A stretch of 64,000 bases of DNA, taken from Cupriavidus pauculus (GTDB lineage Bacteria > Pseudomonadota > Gammaproteobacteria > Burkholderiales > Burkholderiaceae). Numbering within the stretch: position 1 is the stretch's first letter; each line of letters starts with the position of its first letter. Position numbers and translations under genes: made by a program. The notes below the pieces were generated by a model. The model had not been told where the DNA came from and searched no databases. It saw nothing but the letters and a program-made list of their open reading frames with translations. This document shows positions 9,499 through 18,092 of the stretch, one piece after another. The stretch spans positions 1,550,001 to 1,614,000 of the forward strand of contig NZ_CP033969.1 in the NCBI RefSeq assembly GCF_003854935.1, read 5' to 3'.

Positions 9499-9986
9499 GC
9501 GAACGCACGACTTCGCGGGTGATCCCGCGCCTGGGGCCCAACGACAGCGTGCCGCTGCTGACGGAGATCGTCGAACTGCCGGACACGGTGTTCGAGGCGC
9601 CCCCGGCCGCCCGGACCGAAGCGGCGGTGATCGACACGGCGGACATGCCCGATTCGGGCCTGGTGACGGCCGTGGGAGACACCGACTCGCTGCCGGACAT
9701 CGTCACGGCGCCCGACACCGAACCACTGGCCGACCCCGCGGCCTTCCAGCCCGGCGAGGACGACCTGCGCGCTGTTCGCACCGAACTGCTGACGCGCGTG
9801 ATGATGCGCTTTCGCACCGAATGGCCGCAGGTCGTGGAAGCCCACACCGAGGCCACGCTGCAATCACGGCTGGCCCCCCTGACCGCCCAGCTCGCCAGCG
9901 AACTGACCCAGGCCCTGGAAGCCCGCCTGGTCGAATGGCTCGACGCCACGCTGGAAGAAATCGAACGCGACCCAGGCGGGGTTTAG
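9495..9986 (+). CDS. Hypothetical protein coupled to holC
   Basis: A 163-residue acidic protein with no signal peptide or membrane segment. I do not recognise a domain with certainty; proteins of unknown function occur at this place in other Burkholderiales. The first 95 residues are Pro/Asp/Thr/Val-rich and probably disordered. Residues about 95-163 are predicted helical, with many Ala, Leu, Glu and Arg. It overlaps the holC stop by ATGA, so it is probably co-translated. The stop lies 30 bases before the palindromic repeat cluster. Confidence 0.7.
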   Translation: MSERTTSRVIPRLGPNDSVPLLTEIVELPDTVFEAPPAARTEAAVIDTADMPDSGLVTAVGDTDSLPDIVTAPDTEPLADPAAFQPGEDDLRAVRTELLTRVMMRFRTEWPQVVEAHTEATLQSRLAPLTAQLASELTQALEARLVEWLDATLEEIERDPGGV

Positions 9987-10015
9987 CGGCACCGCTCGCC
10001 TCGCGGTTTGCTCCT

Positions 10016-10344
10016 CTCTCCCGCAACGCTTGCGGGAGAGGGGAGCACAAAAGCCAGTGGAGACTTCGACCTGACCCAATGTTGTCTCCCCTCTCCCGCA
10101 ACGCGGGAGAGGGGCCGGGGGTGAGGGCAGGCGGTCCAAATTGCCACAGTCAGCAAGCAGACCCGCAACGCCCTCTCCCCCAACCCCTCTCCCGCACGCG
10201 GGAGAGGGGAGCAAAAAGCCGGTGGAGATTTCGACATTGACCCAATGTTGTCTCCCCCGCAGCGCGGGAGAGGGGAGCAAAAAGCCAGTGAAGACCTCGA
10301 CCTGACCCAATGTTGTCTCCCCTCTCCCGCAACGCGGGAGAGGG
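10016..10344. repeat. Composite intergenic palindrome array (five palindromes, three conserved spacers)
   Basis: Five GC-rich palindromes built on CCCCTCTCCCGC / GCGGGAGAGGGG lie at 10016-10040, 10088-10114, 10184-10209, 10254-10275 (left arm shortened) and 10318-10344. The second has a 12-bp perfect stem with a 3-base loop. Three are followed by nearly the same ~44-bp spacer (10044-10087, 10210-10253, 10276-10317), recognisable by AGCAAAAAGCCAGTG, GACCTGACCC and AATGTTGTCT. The array fills most of the 404-bp gap between the holC operon and the converging ilvD gene. No coding potential is evident. Similar single palindromes occur at 30599, 54483 and 61811. Confidence 0.85.
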
Positions 10345-10390
10345 GCCGGGGGAGAGGGCCAGCAGTGCTAACTGCGACAAGTCGGCAACA

Positions 10391-12064
10391 TCAATCCGTC
10401 ACCGCCCCCTTGCTGGCCGTCGATGCCAGGCGGGCGAACTTCGCCAGTACCCCTCGCGTGTAGCGCGGTGCCGGTTGTTGCCAGCTGGCGCGGCGGCGGG
10501 CCAGTTCGTCGTCGGGAACGTTCAGTTGCAGCAGCAACTGGTGCGCGTCGATCGTGATCGAATCGCCTTCCTGGACCAGCGCGATGTTGCCGCCCACGTG
10601 GGCTTCGGGGGCGACGTGGCCCACCACCATGCCCCAGGTGCCGCCCGAGAAGCGGCCGTCCGTGATGAAGCCCACCGACTCGCCCAGCCCCTTGCCGATG
10701 ATGGCCGACGTAGGCGCCAGCATCTCGGGCATGCCCGGGCCGCCCTTGGGCCCCAGGTAGCGCAGCACGAGGATGTCGCCGGCCTGGATCTTGTCGGCCA
10801 GGATGGCTTCCATCGCGCTCTGCTCGTCCTCGAACACGCGTGCCGGCCCGGTGATGACCGGATTCTTGAGGCCCGTGATCTTGGCGACGGCGCCTTCCTC
10901 GGCCAGGTTGCCCTTGAGGATGGCCAGGTGACCCTGCTTGTACAGCGCCTTGTCGATCGGCATGATCACGTCCTGGTCGGCGCGCGGCTGGTCGGCCACG
11001 TGCTCCAGTTCCTCGGCCAGCGTGCGGCCGGTGATGGTCAGGCAGTCGCCATGCAGCAGCCCGGCGTTGAGCAGGATCTTCATGACCTGCGGGATGCCGC
11101 CCGCGCGGTGCAGGTCGGTGGCCACGTAGGCGCCCGACGGCTTCAGGTTGCAGATCACCGGCACGCGGCGGCGGATGCGCTCGAAATCGTCGATCGTCCA
11201 TTCCACCTCCGCCGAGTGCGCGATCGCCAGGTAGTGCAGCACCGCGTTGGTCGAGCCGCCCGTGGCCATGATCAGCGACACGGCGTTCTCGATCGACTTG
11301 CGCGTGATGATGTCGCGCGGCTTGATGTCGCGCTTCACGGCCTCCACCAGCACGCGGGCCGATTCGGCCGCGCTGTCCACCTTTTCCTGGTCCGGGTTGG
11401 CCATGGTCGACGAATACAGCAGCGACATGCCCAGCGCCTCGAACGACGAGCTCATCGTGTTGGCCGTGTACATGCCGCCGCAGGACCCCGTGGACGGGCA
11501 CGCGTTGCGCTCCACGCCCTCGAAATCCTCCTCGCTCATGCGCCCGGCCGTGAACTCGCCGACGGCCTCGAACGACGACACGATGGTCAGGTCCTTGCCC
11601 TTCCAGTTGCCCGGCTTGATCGTGCCGCCATAGACGTAGATGCCGGGCACGTTGGTGCGGGCCAGCGCGATCATGCCGCCGGGCATGTTCTTGTCGCAGC
11701 CGCCGATCACCACCACGCCGTCCATCCACTGGCCCTGCGCGGCCGTCTCGATGCAGTCGGCGATCACTTCGCGTGAGATCAGCGAGTACTTCATGCCCTC
11801 GGTGCCCATCGACATGCCGTCGGAGATCGTCGGCGTGCCGAAGATCTGCGGGTTGGCGCCCGAGGCCCGGATGGCTTCCACGGCCGCGTCGGCCAGCCGC
11901 TGCAGGCCGGCGTTGCACGGCGTGATCGTCGAATGGCCATTGGCGATGCCGACCATCGGCTTGTCGAAGTCTTCCTTCTGGTAGCCCAGCGCGTAGTACA
12001 TCGACCGGTTGGGGGAGCGCGCCACGCCTTGCGTGATGTGCTGGGAGCGTTTGTTGAAAGCCAT
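10391..12064 (-). CDS. ilvD: Dihydroxy-acid dehydratase
   Basis: Iron-sulfur enzyme of valine, isoleucine and pantothenate synthesis, dehydrating 2,3-dihydroxy-acids to 2-keto acids. The 557-residue protein carries the IlvD/Edd signatures [10 protein letters not shown] and [17 protein letters not shown], with a third cluster cysteine in [11 protein letters not shown] 12064 (MAFNKRSQ) has GGAGAGA upstream; the frame is open further upstream but lacks support. Divergent from the LysR-type gene, a classic arrangement for local regulation. Confidence 0.96.
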   Translation of the reverse strand: MAFNKRSQHITQGVARSPNRSMYYALGYQKEDFDKPMVGIANGHSTITPCNAGLQRLADAAVEAIRASGANPQIFGTPTISDGMSMGTEGMKYSLISREVIADCIETAAQGQWMDGVVVIGGCDKNMPGGMIALARTNVPGIYVYGGTIKPGNWKGKDLTIVSSFEAVGEFTAGRMSEEDFEGVERNACPSTGSCGGMYTANTMSSSFEALGMSLLYSSTMANPDQEKVDSAAESARVLVEAVKRDIKPRDIITRKSIENAVSLIMATGGSTNAVLHYLAIAHSAEVEWTIDDFERIRRRVPVICNLKPSGAYVATDLHRAGGIPQVMKILLNAGLLHGDCLTITGRTLAEELEHVADQPRADQDVIMPIDKALYKQGHLAILKGNLAEEGAVAKITGLKNPVITGPARVFEDEQSAMEAILADKIQAGDILVLRYLGPKGGPGMPEMLAPTSAIIGKGLGESVGFITDGRFSGGTWGMVVGHVAPEAHVGGNIALVQEGDSITIDAHQLLLQLNVPDDELARRRASWQQPAPRYTRGVLAKFARLASTASKGAVTD

Positions 12065-12138
12065 GGGGTCTCTCCGGGGGAATGTCGTTGTTGTGCCGCA
12101 GAGCATGCGCCTTGCCATTTTGCGTGTCCAATATATTA

Positions 12139-12159
12139 TTCGACCGTTATTGAGTCGAA
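12139..12159. promoter_or_regulatory. Candidate LysR operator / ilvD promoter
   Basis: In the divergent spacer, TTCGAC (12139-12144) and GTCGAA (12154-12159) form a 6-bp inverted repeat with 9 bases between, a layout common for LysR-type boxes. Read on the minus strand, TTCGAC followed by 18 bases and TATATT could serve as the ilvD promoter, so the operator would overlap its -35. The area is strikingly AT-rich for this genome. Binding is inferred. Confidence 0.4.
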
Positions 12160-12198
12160 AAACCTATCAATCAGACTGGATTTGAGGAGGCACCGCGC

Positions 12199-13143
12199 TT
12201 GGACCTGCGCCAGTTGCGCTACTTCGTCACCGTCGCCGAAGAGCTCCATTTCGGACGCGCCGCGCGCCGGCTCGCCATGACGCAGCCGCCGTTGTCGCAG
12301 CAGATCCAGGCGCTGGAGGCGGAAATCGGCGTGCCGCTGTTCGTGCGCACCCGCCGCTCGGTAATGCTGACCCCGGCCGGCCAGCAGTGGCTGCCCGAGG
12401 TGCGCCGGGTGCTGGCCGATGCCGCCGCGCTGCCCGGCCTGGCCCAGCGGCTGGCGCGCGGCGAGGTGGGGTCGCTGGCGCTGGCCTTTGTCAGCACCGC
12501 CGACTACGGCATCCTGCCCGAGCTGCTGCGGCATTTCCGCGCACGGCACCCGGACGTCCAGTTGCAGCTGCGCGAGGCCACCAGCGACGTCCAGCTCGAA
12601 GCGCTGGCCGACGGGGCCATCGACGCCGGGCTGGTCATCCGCCCCCAGCTTGCCGTGATGCCGCACGGGCTGTCGTACCTGCCGCTGGTGCGCGAGCCGC
12701 TGGTGCTGGCCGTGCCCGATGGCTGGCGGCCGACCGGCGCGCGGCAGGTGCCGGCGCAGGTGTCGCTGCGCGACGCCGCGCGCGAGCCGCTAATCATCTT
12801 CCCGCGCCGAAGCGCGCCGGCGTTTTATGACATCATTACGGGCTACTATGCGCGCGACGGCCTGACGCCGGTGATCGCCCAGGAGGCCATCCAGATGCAG
12901 ACGATCGTCAGCCTGGTGTCGGCCGGCATGGGCGTGGCGCTGGTGCCCGCGTCGCTGTGCAACCTGCGGCGCACCGGCGTGTCGTACCTGGCGCTGCGCG
13001 ATGCCGGCCCCGAGATCGAGACCGGGCTGGCCTGGCGCGAAGGCGCCGCCGGCGTGGCCCCGGTGCTGCGGTCGTTCATCGACATCGCCACGGGGCTGGC
13101 CGGCGCCATCGGCCTGACGCATGGCCGTGAGACAACTACATAG
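12199..13143 (+). CDS. LysR family transcriptional regulator
   Basis: A 314-residue LysR protein with the N-terminal winged helix (about residues 1-60, including [20 protein letters not shown] and [12 protein letters not shown]) and a C-terminal effector-binding domain. Translation starts at TTG 12199, preceded by GAGGAGG at 12184-12190, so a non-ATG start is well supported. Divergent from ilvD with a 134-bp shared control region; control of ilvD is plausible but could also extend elsewhere. The ligand is unknown. Confidence 0.9.
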   Translation: MDLRQLRYFVTVAEELHFGRAARRLAMTQPPLSQQIQALEAEIGVPLFVRTRRSVMLTPAGQQWLPEVRRVLADAAALPGLAQRLARGEVGSLALAFVSTADYGILPELLRHFRARHPDVQLQLREATSDVQLEALADGAIDAGLVIRPQLAVMPHGLSYLPLVREPLVLAVPDGWRPTGARQVPAQVSLRDAAREPLIIFPRRSAPAFYDIITGYYARDGLTPVIAQEAIQMQTIVSLVSAGMGVALVPASLCNLRRTGVSYLALRDAGPEIETGLAWREGAAGVAPVLRSFIDIATGLAGAIGLTHGRETTT

Positions 13144-13193
13144 CGCGGCCGCCCCGCGCTCAACCTGACCGCTTTCTCTCCCCGCTTCCAAAC

Positions 13194-14012
13194 ATGCTCG
13201 TTCATCCGCAATTCGACCCGGTTGCCATCCACCTGGGGCCGCTGGCCATTCGCTGGTACGGACTGATGTACCTGGCCGGCTTCATCATGTTCCTGTGGTT
13301 CGGCCGGCTCCGCATCCGCCAGCCGCACGTGGCGGCGCGCGGCTGGGTCACGCGGGACCTGGACGACATGCTGTTCTACGGCGTGCTCGGCGTGATCCTG
13401 GGCGGCCGGCTGGGCTACGTGCTGTTCTACAAGCCAAGCTACTACCTGACCCATCCGCTGGAAATCTTCAAGGTCTGGGAGGGCGGCATGGCCTTCCACG
13501 GCGGGTTCCTGGGCGTGCTGGTGGCGATGTGGGTGTTCGCCAAGGTGCGGCGGCGCCATTGGATGGAAGTGACCGACTTCATCGCGCCGCTGATTCCGTG
13601 CGGGCTGGCCGCCGGGCGCATCGGCAACTTCATCAACGGCGAGCTGTGGGGCCGCGCCACGGACCTGCCGTGGGGCATGATCTTCCCGCAGGCCGGCGAC
13701 AACATCCCGCGCCATCCGTCGCAGCTCTACCAGTTTGCCGGCGAGGGCGTGGCGCTGTTCATCATCCTGTGGCTGTTTGCACGCAAGCCGCGGCCGATGG
13801 GCGCGGTGTCGGGCGTGTTCCTGATCGGGTATGGCGCGTTCCGCTTCCTGGCCGAATTCACGCGCGAGCCGGACAGCTTCCTGGGCCTGCTGGCGCTCAA
13901 GCTGTCGATGGGCCAGTGGCTGAGCCTGCCGATGGTGCTGGCCGGCGTGCTGATGCTGGTCTGGGCCTACCGCCGCCAGGCAAACGGCGCCGCCGCTGGC
14001 GCGGCGCGCTGA
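13194..14012 (+). CDS. lgt: Prolipoprotein diacylglyceryl transferase
   Basis: Integral inner-membrane enzyme that attaches diacylglycerol from phosphatidylglycerol to the lipobox cysteine of prolipoproteins. The 272-residue protein has about seven membrane helices and the Lgt signature [14 protein letters not shown], plus [10 protein letters not shown] and [11 protein letters not shown] blocks. It starts 50 bases after the LysR gene. Probable substrates in this window are the BamE-like, OmpA-like and SodC lipoproteins. Confidence 0.96.
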   Translation: MLVHPQFDPVAIHLGPLAIRWYGLMYLAGFIMFLWFGRLRIRQPHVAARGWVTRDLDDMLFYGVLGVILGGRLGYVLFYKPSYYLTHPLEIFKVWEGGMAFHGGFLGVLVAMWVFAKVRRRHWMEVTDFIAPLIPCGLAAGRIGNFINGELWGRATDLPWGMIFPQAGDNIPRHPSQLYQFAGEGVALFIILWLFARKPRPMGAVSGVFLIGYGAFRFLAEFTREPDSFLGLLALKLSMGQWLSLPMVLAGVLMLVWAYRRQANGAAAGAAR

Positions 14013-14040
14013 AGCCCTTCCTGTTTCAGTTCTGCAACCA

Positions 14041-14067
14041 GGTGGCGCACCGTTTCCGTGCGCCGCC
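14041..14067 (+). terminator. Hairpin downstream of lgt
   Basis: A 10-bp stem with one G-T pair (14041-14050 with 14058-14067) and a 7-base loop begins 28 bases after the lgt stop. There is no T-run, so it may be a 3' stabilising hairpin or a rho-dependent site rather than a true intrinsic terminator. Confidence 0.4.
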
Positions 14068-14785
14068 GAACGCATTCCCGTCCCGCTATGTACCGTTTTC
14101 GGCATATTTAGGGGCTGGGTTGCCTACGATACAGGCAGCCGCGTAACCAAGACTCGTATCGGCGAAGATACATCCTGTTACATACCTTGGCCCGTGTCAC
14201 AAGTCGTGTTTCGTCCGCCTCAATGAAATCAAGGACTTGGCGACGGTGGCACGGTCCTCGCTATGTTGGTTGTTACAAGATGGTCGGGGCGGGCAGCGAT
14301 CCGCCCGGCATGGCGGCAGGGGGAGGGGCGCACGGCGAGGCGTTCGCGCCATGACAACGACGAAAAGCCGAACGGGAAAAGGCACGGGAACATCCGCACT
14401 CCGTTACGAGTGCTTGATCGGGGTAGGCGTCGGGTTGGCGCCAGTCAAGCAATCCGACCCGCAAGCGTCCGGCCACGCTGCCCGACGCCCATGACAAGAC
14501 CGCGGCAGTCTTTCACGCGCGGGCGACCGTTCCTGCAGGGAGGTGGGAGCGGTCGCCTGCCGCACCTGTTTTGTCCCGCCGATATCCTGCCGCCGCGCGC
14601 CCGCCGCGCTCATGGATTTCCCGCAGTCACCGCCGTTTCAGCCACGCCTGACGCACACCTGCCGCGATGCAGCATCGAAACCGCTTGCGATTGGCCGAAC
14701 TTCCCGTAATTATGAATTATTGCGGCGTAATCGCCGCTCGGGCGTGCAGTTCCGTTACGGTGTTTTCCGGTCCGAAAGGGGCACG
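14068..14785. other. Long intergenic stretch without convincing genes
   Basis: About 720 bp between lgt and the GntR gene. Short open frames on both strands lack ribosome sites and recognisable products. The GntR frame is open back to 14543, but the extra 81 residues look non-coding. The last 80 bases become AT-rich and hold palindromes listed separately. A small RNA or regulatory region cannot be excluded. Confidence 0.5.
14707..14737. promoter_or_regulatory. Palindromes upstream of the GntR gene, possible autoregulatory operator
   Basis: TAATT-ATG-AATTA (14707-14719), an AT-rich palindrome in a GC-rich genome, is followed at once by GCGGCG-TAAT-CGCCGC (14722-14737). They lie about 50-80 bases before the regulator start. 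FadR-type GntR proteins bind short palindromes and often control themselves, so an operator is a reasonable guess only. Confidence 0.3.
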
Positions 14786-15505
14786 ATGCGTATCGTCAGG
14801 CAGGCGCTGTACCTGGAGGTGGCGGACCGGCTCCGCACGATGATCGACGACCGCACGTTGCCGCCCGGCGCGTGGATCGACGAGGTGGCGCTGGCGTCCA
14901 CGCTGGGCACGTCCCGCACGCCGCTGCGCGAGGCGCTCAAGGTGCTGGCCGCCGAGGGGCTGGTGCGGCTGGAGCCGCGGCGCGGCTGCTTTGTCAACGC
15001 GCTGAGCGAGCAGGACCTGGACGAGATCTTCCCGCTGATGGCCTTGCTGGAAGGCCGCTGCGCCTACGAGGCGGCCCGCAATGCCACGGAAGCCGACCTG
15101 GGCGCGCTGGAAGGCCTGCATGCCGATCTGGCCCGCTACGCGCGCGCGGGCGACATCGACGCCTACTACGAGACCAACTACCAGATCCACGAGGCCATCC
15201 AGCGGCTGGCGGGCAACCGCTGGCTGTCGGGCGTGGTCAGCGACCTGCGCAAGGTGCTGCGGCTGTCGCGCCACAAGAGTTTGAAGCTGCCGGGGCGCAT
15301 CCACGAATCGTGCGCCGAGCACCTGTCGGTGTTTTCTGCGTTGAAGGCACATGACCCCGAAGGGGCCGAGGCGCTGATGAAGACCCACGTGCTGCGCCAG
15401 CGTGGCGCGTTGCGAGCGCTGGGGGTGGCCGAACCCGAGGCCGAGCCGGTGCCGCCGCCCGATGCCGCATCGGCCGGCCGCCTGCGCCTGGCCGGGCAGG
15501 GCTGA
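14786..15505 (+). CDS. GntR family regulator (FCD/FadR type) of the malonate cluster
   Basis: A 239-residue regulator: winged helix at about residues 5-70 (TSRTPLREALKVLAAEGLVR is the recognition region) and an all-helical FCD ligand domain at about 75-215. ATG 14786 has GAAAGGGG 5-11 bases upstream. It precedes malonyl-CoA decarboxylase in the same direction, as MatR does in rhizobial mat operons, so malonate or malonyl-CoA is a likely effector by analogy. The C-terminal tail is Pro/Ala-rich. Confidence 0.88.
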   Translation: MRIVRQALYLEVADRLRTMIDDRTLPPGAWIDEVALASTLGTSRTPLREALKVLAAEGLVRLEPRRGCFVNALSEQDLDEIFPLMALLEGRCAYEAARNATEADLGALEGLHADLARYARAGDIDAYYETNYQIHEAIQRLAGNRWLSGVVSDLRKVLRLSRHKSLKLPGRIHESCAEHLSVFSALKAHDPEGAEALMKTHVLRQRGALRALGVAEPEAEPVPPPDAASAGRLRLAGQG

Positions 15506-15556
15506 CCCGTCACCTTCGATCGATTTCATCGCCAACCGACGCCGCAGGACATCGCC

Positions 15557-16978
15557 ATGACCGCCTTCGATCCCGCAGACCAACAGAAAGTCAGTGCGCC
15601 GCTGGAAGCCAGCGAGCCGGTCAGCGACTCGCTGTTCACGCGCTTTGGCCGGTGGTGGGGCCGCAAGGGCGACGAGCCCGGCAAGCCCGGCAAGCCGCCC
15701 GCGCCGGCGGCGGACCAGACGCTGTCCGCGCGCGCCATCAAGCGCCAGCGCGACCAGCTCCGCCAATGTTTCGACGCCCGGCTGACCGATGGCGCGGCCA
15801 ACGCCGCCGCGCTGGCCTGGCAGGACGCCTACCAGGCCGCGTCCGAGCCGCTGCGCCAGGCCATGCTCGGCGTGCTGGCCGAAGTGGCCGCGGGCCGCGA
15901 CGCGCCCGGGGCGGCGGGCAGCAGCGCATCGGCCCTGTCGCAGGCGCTGTCGAATGCGCGCATCCGCTTCTTCAAGCGCTTTGCCGCGCACCACGGCCAG
16001 CGCGGCGACAGCGCCTGCGGGCTGCATTTCCTGATCCAGTTGCGCGCCGACATGCTGCGCTGGCACAAGCGCATCCCGGGCCTGCGCGAGCTGGACGAGG
16101 ACCTGGAGGCGCTGTTCTCGAACTGGTTCGACGTGGGCCTGCTGGAGCTGCAGCCCATCACGTGGGATTCGCCGGCGTCACTGCTGGAAAAGCTGATCCG
16201 CTACGAGGCCGTGCACGAGATCGCGTCGTGGACGGACCTGCGCAACCGGCTCGATTCGGACCGCCGCTGCTACGCGTTCTTCCACCCGCGCATTCCGCGC
16301 GAGCCGCTGATCTTCGTCGAGGTGGCGTTCGTGCCCGAGATGGCAGCCAACGTGCAGGCGCTGCTGGACGAAGCCGCGCCGCTGGAAGACCTGCGCCGCG
16401 TGAAGTGGGCCATCTTCTACTCGATCTCGAACACGCAGGCGGGGCTGCGCGGCGTCAGCTTCGGCAACTTCCTGCTCAAGCGCGTGATCGAGGAGCTGCA
16501 GCGCGAATTCCCCAAGCTCAAGCAGTTCGCCACGCTGTCGCCGGTGCCGGGCTTTGCCGACTGGCTGCGCCGGCAGGAGGCCGAGGCGGTGGCACGCATT
16601 CTGGGTGACAAGCGGCTGTCGCGCTGGCGCGAGCGCCACGGCGACGCGCCGGCCGACGGCGCGGCGTGGTTCGCGGCGCTGCCGGCCGACGCGCAGGACC
16701 CGGTCATCCGCGACACCGCGCTGACGCTGGTGGCGCACTACCTGGTGCGCGAGGGCGGCAAGGGCGTGCCGGCCGATCCGGTGGCGCGTTTCCATCTGGG
16801 TAACGGGGCATGTGTCGAGCGCGTGAACTGGGGCGCGGACCTGTCGCGAAAAGGCCGCGCCCAGTCGGGCGGGGTGATGGTGAATTATCTTTACGTGCCC
16901 GAGGCGCTGGATGACAATCTGGCTCGTCTCGGCGACGGCAATCCCCGCATCAGCCGTGCGGTGGCCAAGCTGCTGTAG
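15557..16978 (+). CDS. Malonyl-CoA decarboxylase
   Basis: Converts malonyl-CoA to acetyl-CoA and CO2. The 473-residue protein has the helical N-terminal domain and a C-terminal GNAT-like catalytic domain. Ser328 in TLSPVPGF and His413 in RFHLGNG align with the known catalytic Ser/His of the human enzyme, and NTQAGLRGVSFGNFL is strongly conserved. It follows the GntR gene by 51 bases and precedes the Bug protein. With the malonyl-CoA synthetase at 18978 it would form a malonate-to-acetyl-CoA route. Confidence 0.93.
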   Translation: MTAFDPADQQKVSAPLEASEPVSDSLFTRFGRWWGRKGDEPGKPGKPPAPAADQTLSARAIKRQRDQLRQCFDARLTDGAANAAALAWQDAYQAASEPLRQAMLGVLAEVAAGRDAPGAAGSSASALSQALSNARIRFFKRFAAHHGQRGDSACGLHFLIQLRADMLRWHKRIPGLRELDEDLEALFSNWFDVGLLELQPITWDSPASLLEKLIRYEAVHEIASWTDLRNRLDSDRRCYAFFHPRIPREPLIFVEVAFVPEMAANVQALLDEAAPLEDLRRVKWAIFYSISNTQAGLRGVSFGNFLLKRVIEELQREFPKLKQFATLSPVPGFADWLRRQEAEAVARILGDKRLSRWRERHGDAPADGAAWFAALPADAQDPVIRDTALTLVAHYLVREGGKGVPADPVARFHLGNGACVERVNWGADLSRKGRAQSGGVMVNYLYVPEALDDNLARLGDGNPRISRAVAKLL

Positions 16979-17084
16979 CCCCTGGGTCGGGCACGAACGC
17001 CGGGCGGGTTTCTGTCGGGTGGGTTTGCAGTAGGCAGTACTTCGATTGACTTTCCACGCATAGAGTAGAGAGAGGAGACAGTAC

Positions 17085-18092
17085 ATGAGTCGTCAGCGCA
17101 GCCTGACCGCGTTCGCGCGCGTCTTTGCAATCGCCGGCCTGGTCGCCGGCACCGGGGTGAGCCTGTATTCGCCCGCCGTCCAGGCCGCCGATGCGTGGCC
17201 CAGCAAGCCCGTCACCGTGATCGTGCCGTTCCCGGCCGGCGGCGGGACCGATGCCTTCGCGCGGCCCCTGACCGCGCAGCTGTCCAAGCAGCTCGGCAAG
17301 CAGTTCGTGATCGACAACCGCGGCGGCGCCGGCGGCACGGTGGGCGCGAGCCTGGCGGCCAAGGCCACGCCGGACGGATACACGATCTTCATCGGCGGCG
17401 CCCACCATGCCATCGCGCCGTCGTTCTACAAGAAGCTCGACTACGACATCGAGAAGGACTTCATCCCGGTCACCGTGATCGCGCAGCCGCCGCAGGTCAT
17501 CGTGGTCAATCCGAACAAGGTGCAGGCCAACACGCTCAAGGACCTGATCGCCTACGCCAAGGCGCATCCGGGCCAGCTCAACTACGCGTCGGCCGGCAAC
17601 GGATCGGCCCACCACCTGGCGGGCGAGCTGTTCAAGCTGCAGACCCAGACCGACCTGGCCCACGTGCCGTACAAGGGGGCCGGCCCAGCGCTGTCCGACC
17701 TGATCGCGGGCCAGGTGGACCTGATGTTCGACGGGCTGGGTTCGTCGGCGCAACACATCCGCGCGGGCCGCATCAAGGCGCTGGCGGTGGCGGCCAAGAC
17801 GCGCTCGGCGGCGTTCCCGAACGTGCCGACCGCGGCCGAGGCGGGCGTGCCGAACTACGAGGTGTCGACGTGGTACGCGCTGTGGGCGCCCAAGGGCACG
17901 CCAAAGGAAGTGGTCGACAAGCTCTACGCGGAGACCACCAAGGCGCTGAACAGCCCGGAAATGAAGGCGATCTGGCTGCAGAACGGCTCCGAGATCCCGC
18001 AGTTCACGCAGGAACAGTTCGCGCAGTTCCAGCGCGCCGAGATCAAGCGCTGGGCCGAGGTGGTGCAGCGCTCGGGCGCCAAGATCGACTGA
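17085..18092 (+). CDS. Bug-type (TctC) periplasmic substrate-binding protein
   Basis: A 335-residue tripartite tricarboxylate transporter receptor-family protein. The Sec signal peptide covers about residues 1-31, ending ...AVQAADA. Family blocks VTVIVPFPAGGGTDAFAR, NRGGAGGTVGA and YASAGNGSAHHL are present. AGAGGAG lies before the ATG. No TctA or TctB permease genes are adjacent, so it is an orphan receptor, as is common in Burkholderiales. Malonate or another dicarboxylate is the likely ligand from context. Its stop overlaps the next gene (TGATG). Confidence 0.92.
   Translation: MSRQRSLTAFARVFAIAGLVAGTGVSLYSPAVQAADAWPSKPVTVIVPFPAGGGTDAFARPLTAQLSKQLGKQFVIDNRGGAGGTVGASLAAKATPDGYTIFIGGAHHAIAPSFYKKLDYDIEKDFIPVTVIAQPPQVIVVNPNKVQANTLKDLIAYAKAHPGQLNYASAGNGSAHHLAGELFKLQTQTDLAHVPYKGAGPALSDLIAGQVDLMFDGLGSSAQHIRAGRIKALAVAAKTRSAAFPNVPTAAEAGVPNYEVSTWYALWAPKGTPKEVVDKLYAETTKALNSPEMKAIWLQNGSEIPQFTQEQFAQFQRAEIKRWAEVVQRSGAKID

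Noticed and set aside
10016-10344. Possible CRISPR array
   Set aside because: The repeated units are palindromes and the spacers between them are conserved, the opposite of CRISPR; no cas genes nearby.
14543-14785. Longer N-terminus for the GntR regulator
   Set aside because: The extra residues show no similarity to the family, and ATG 14786 has a good ribosome site and starts exactly at the winged helix.
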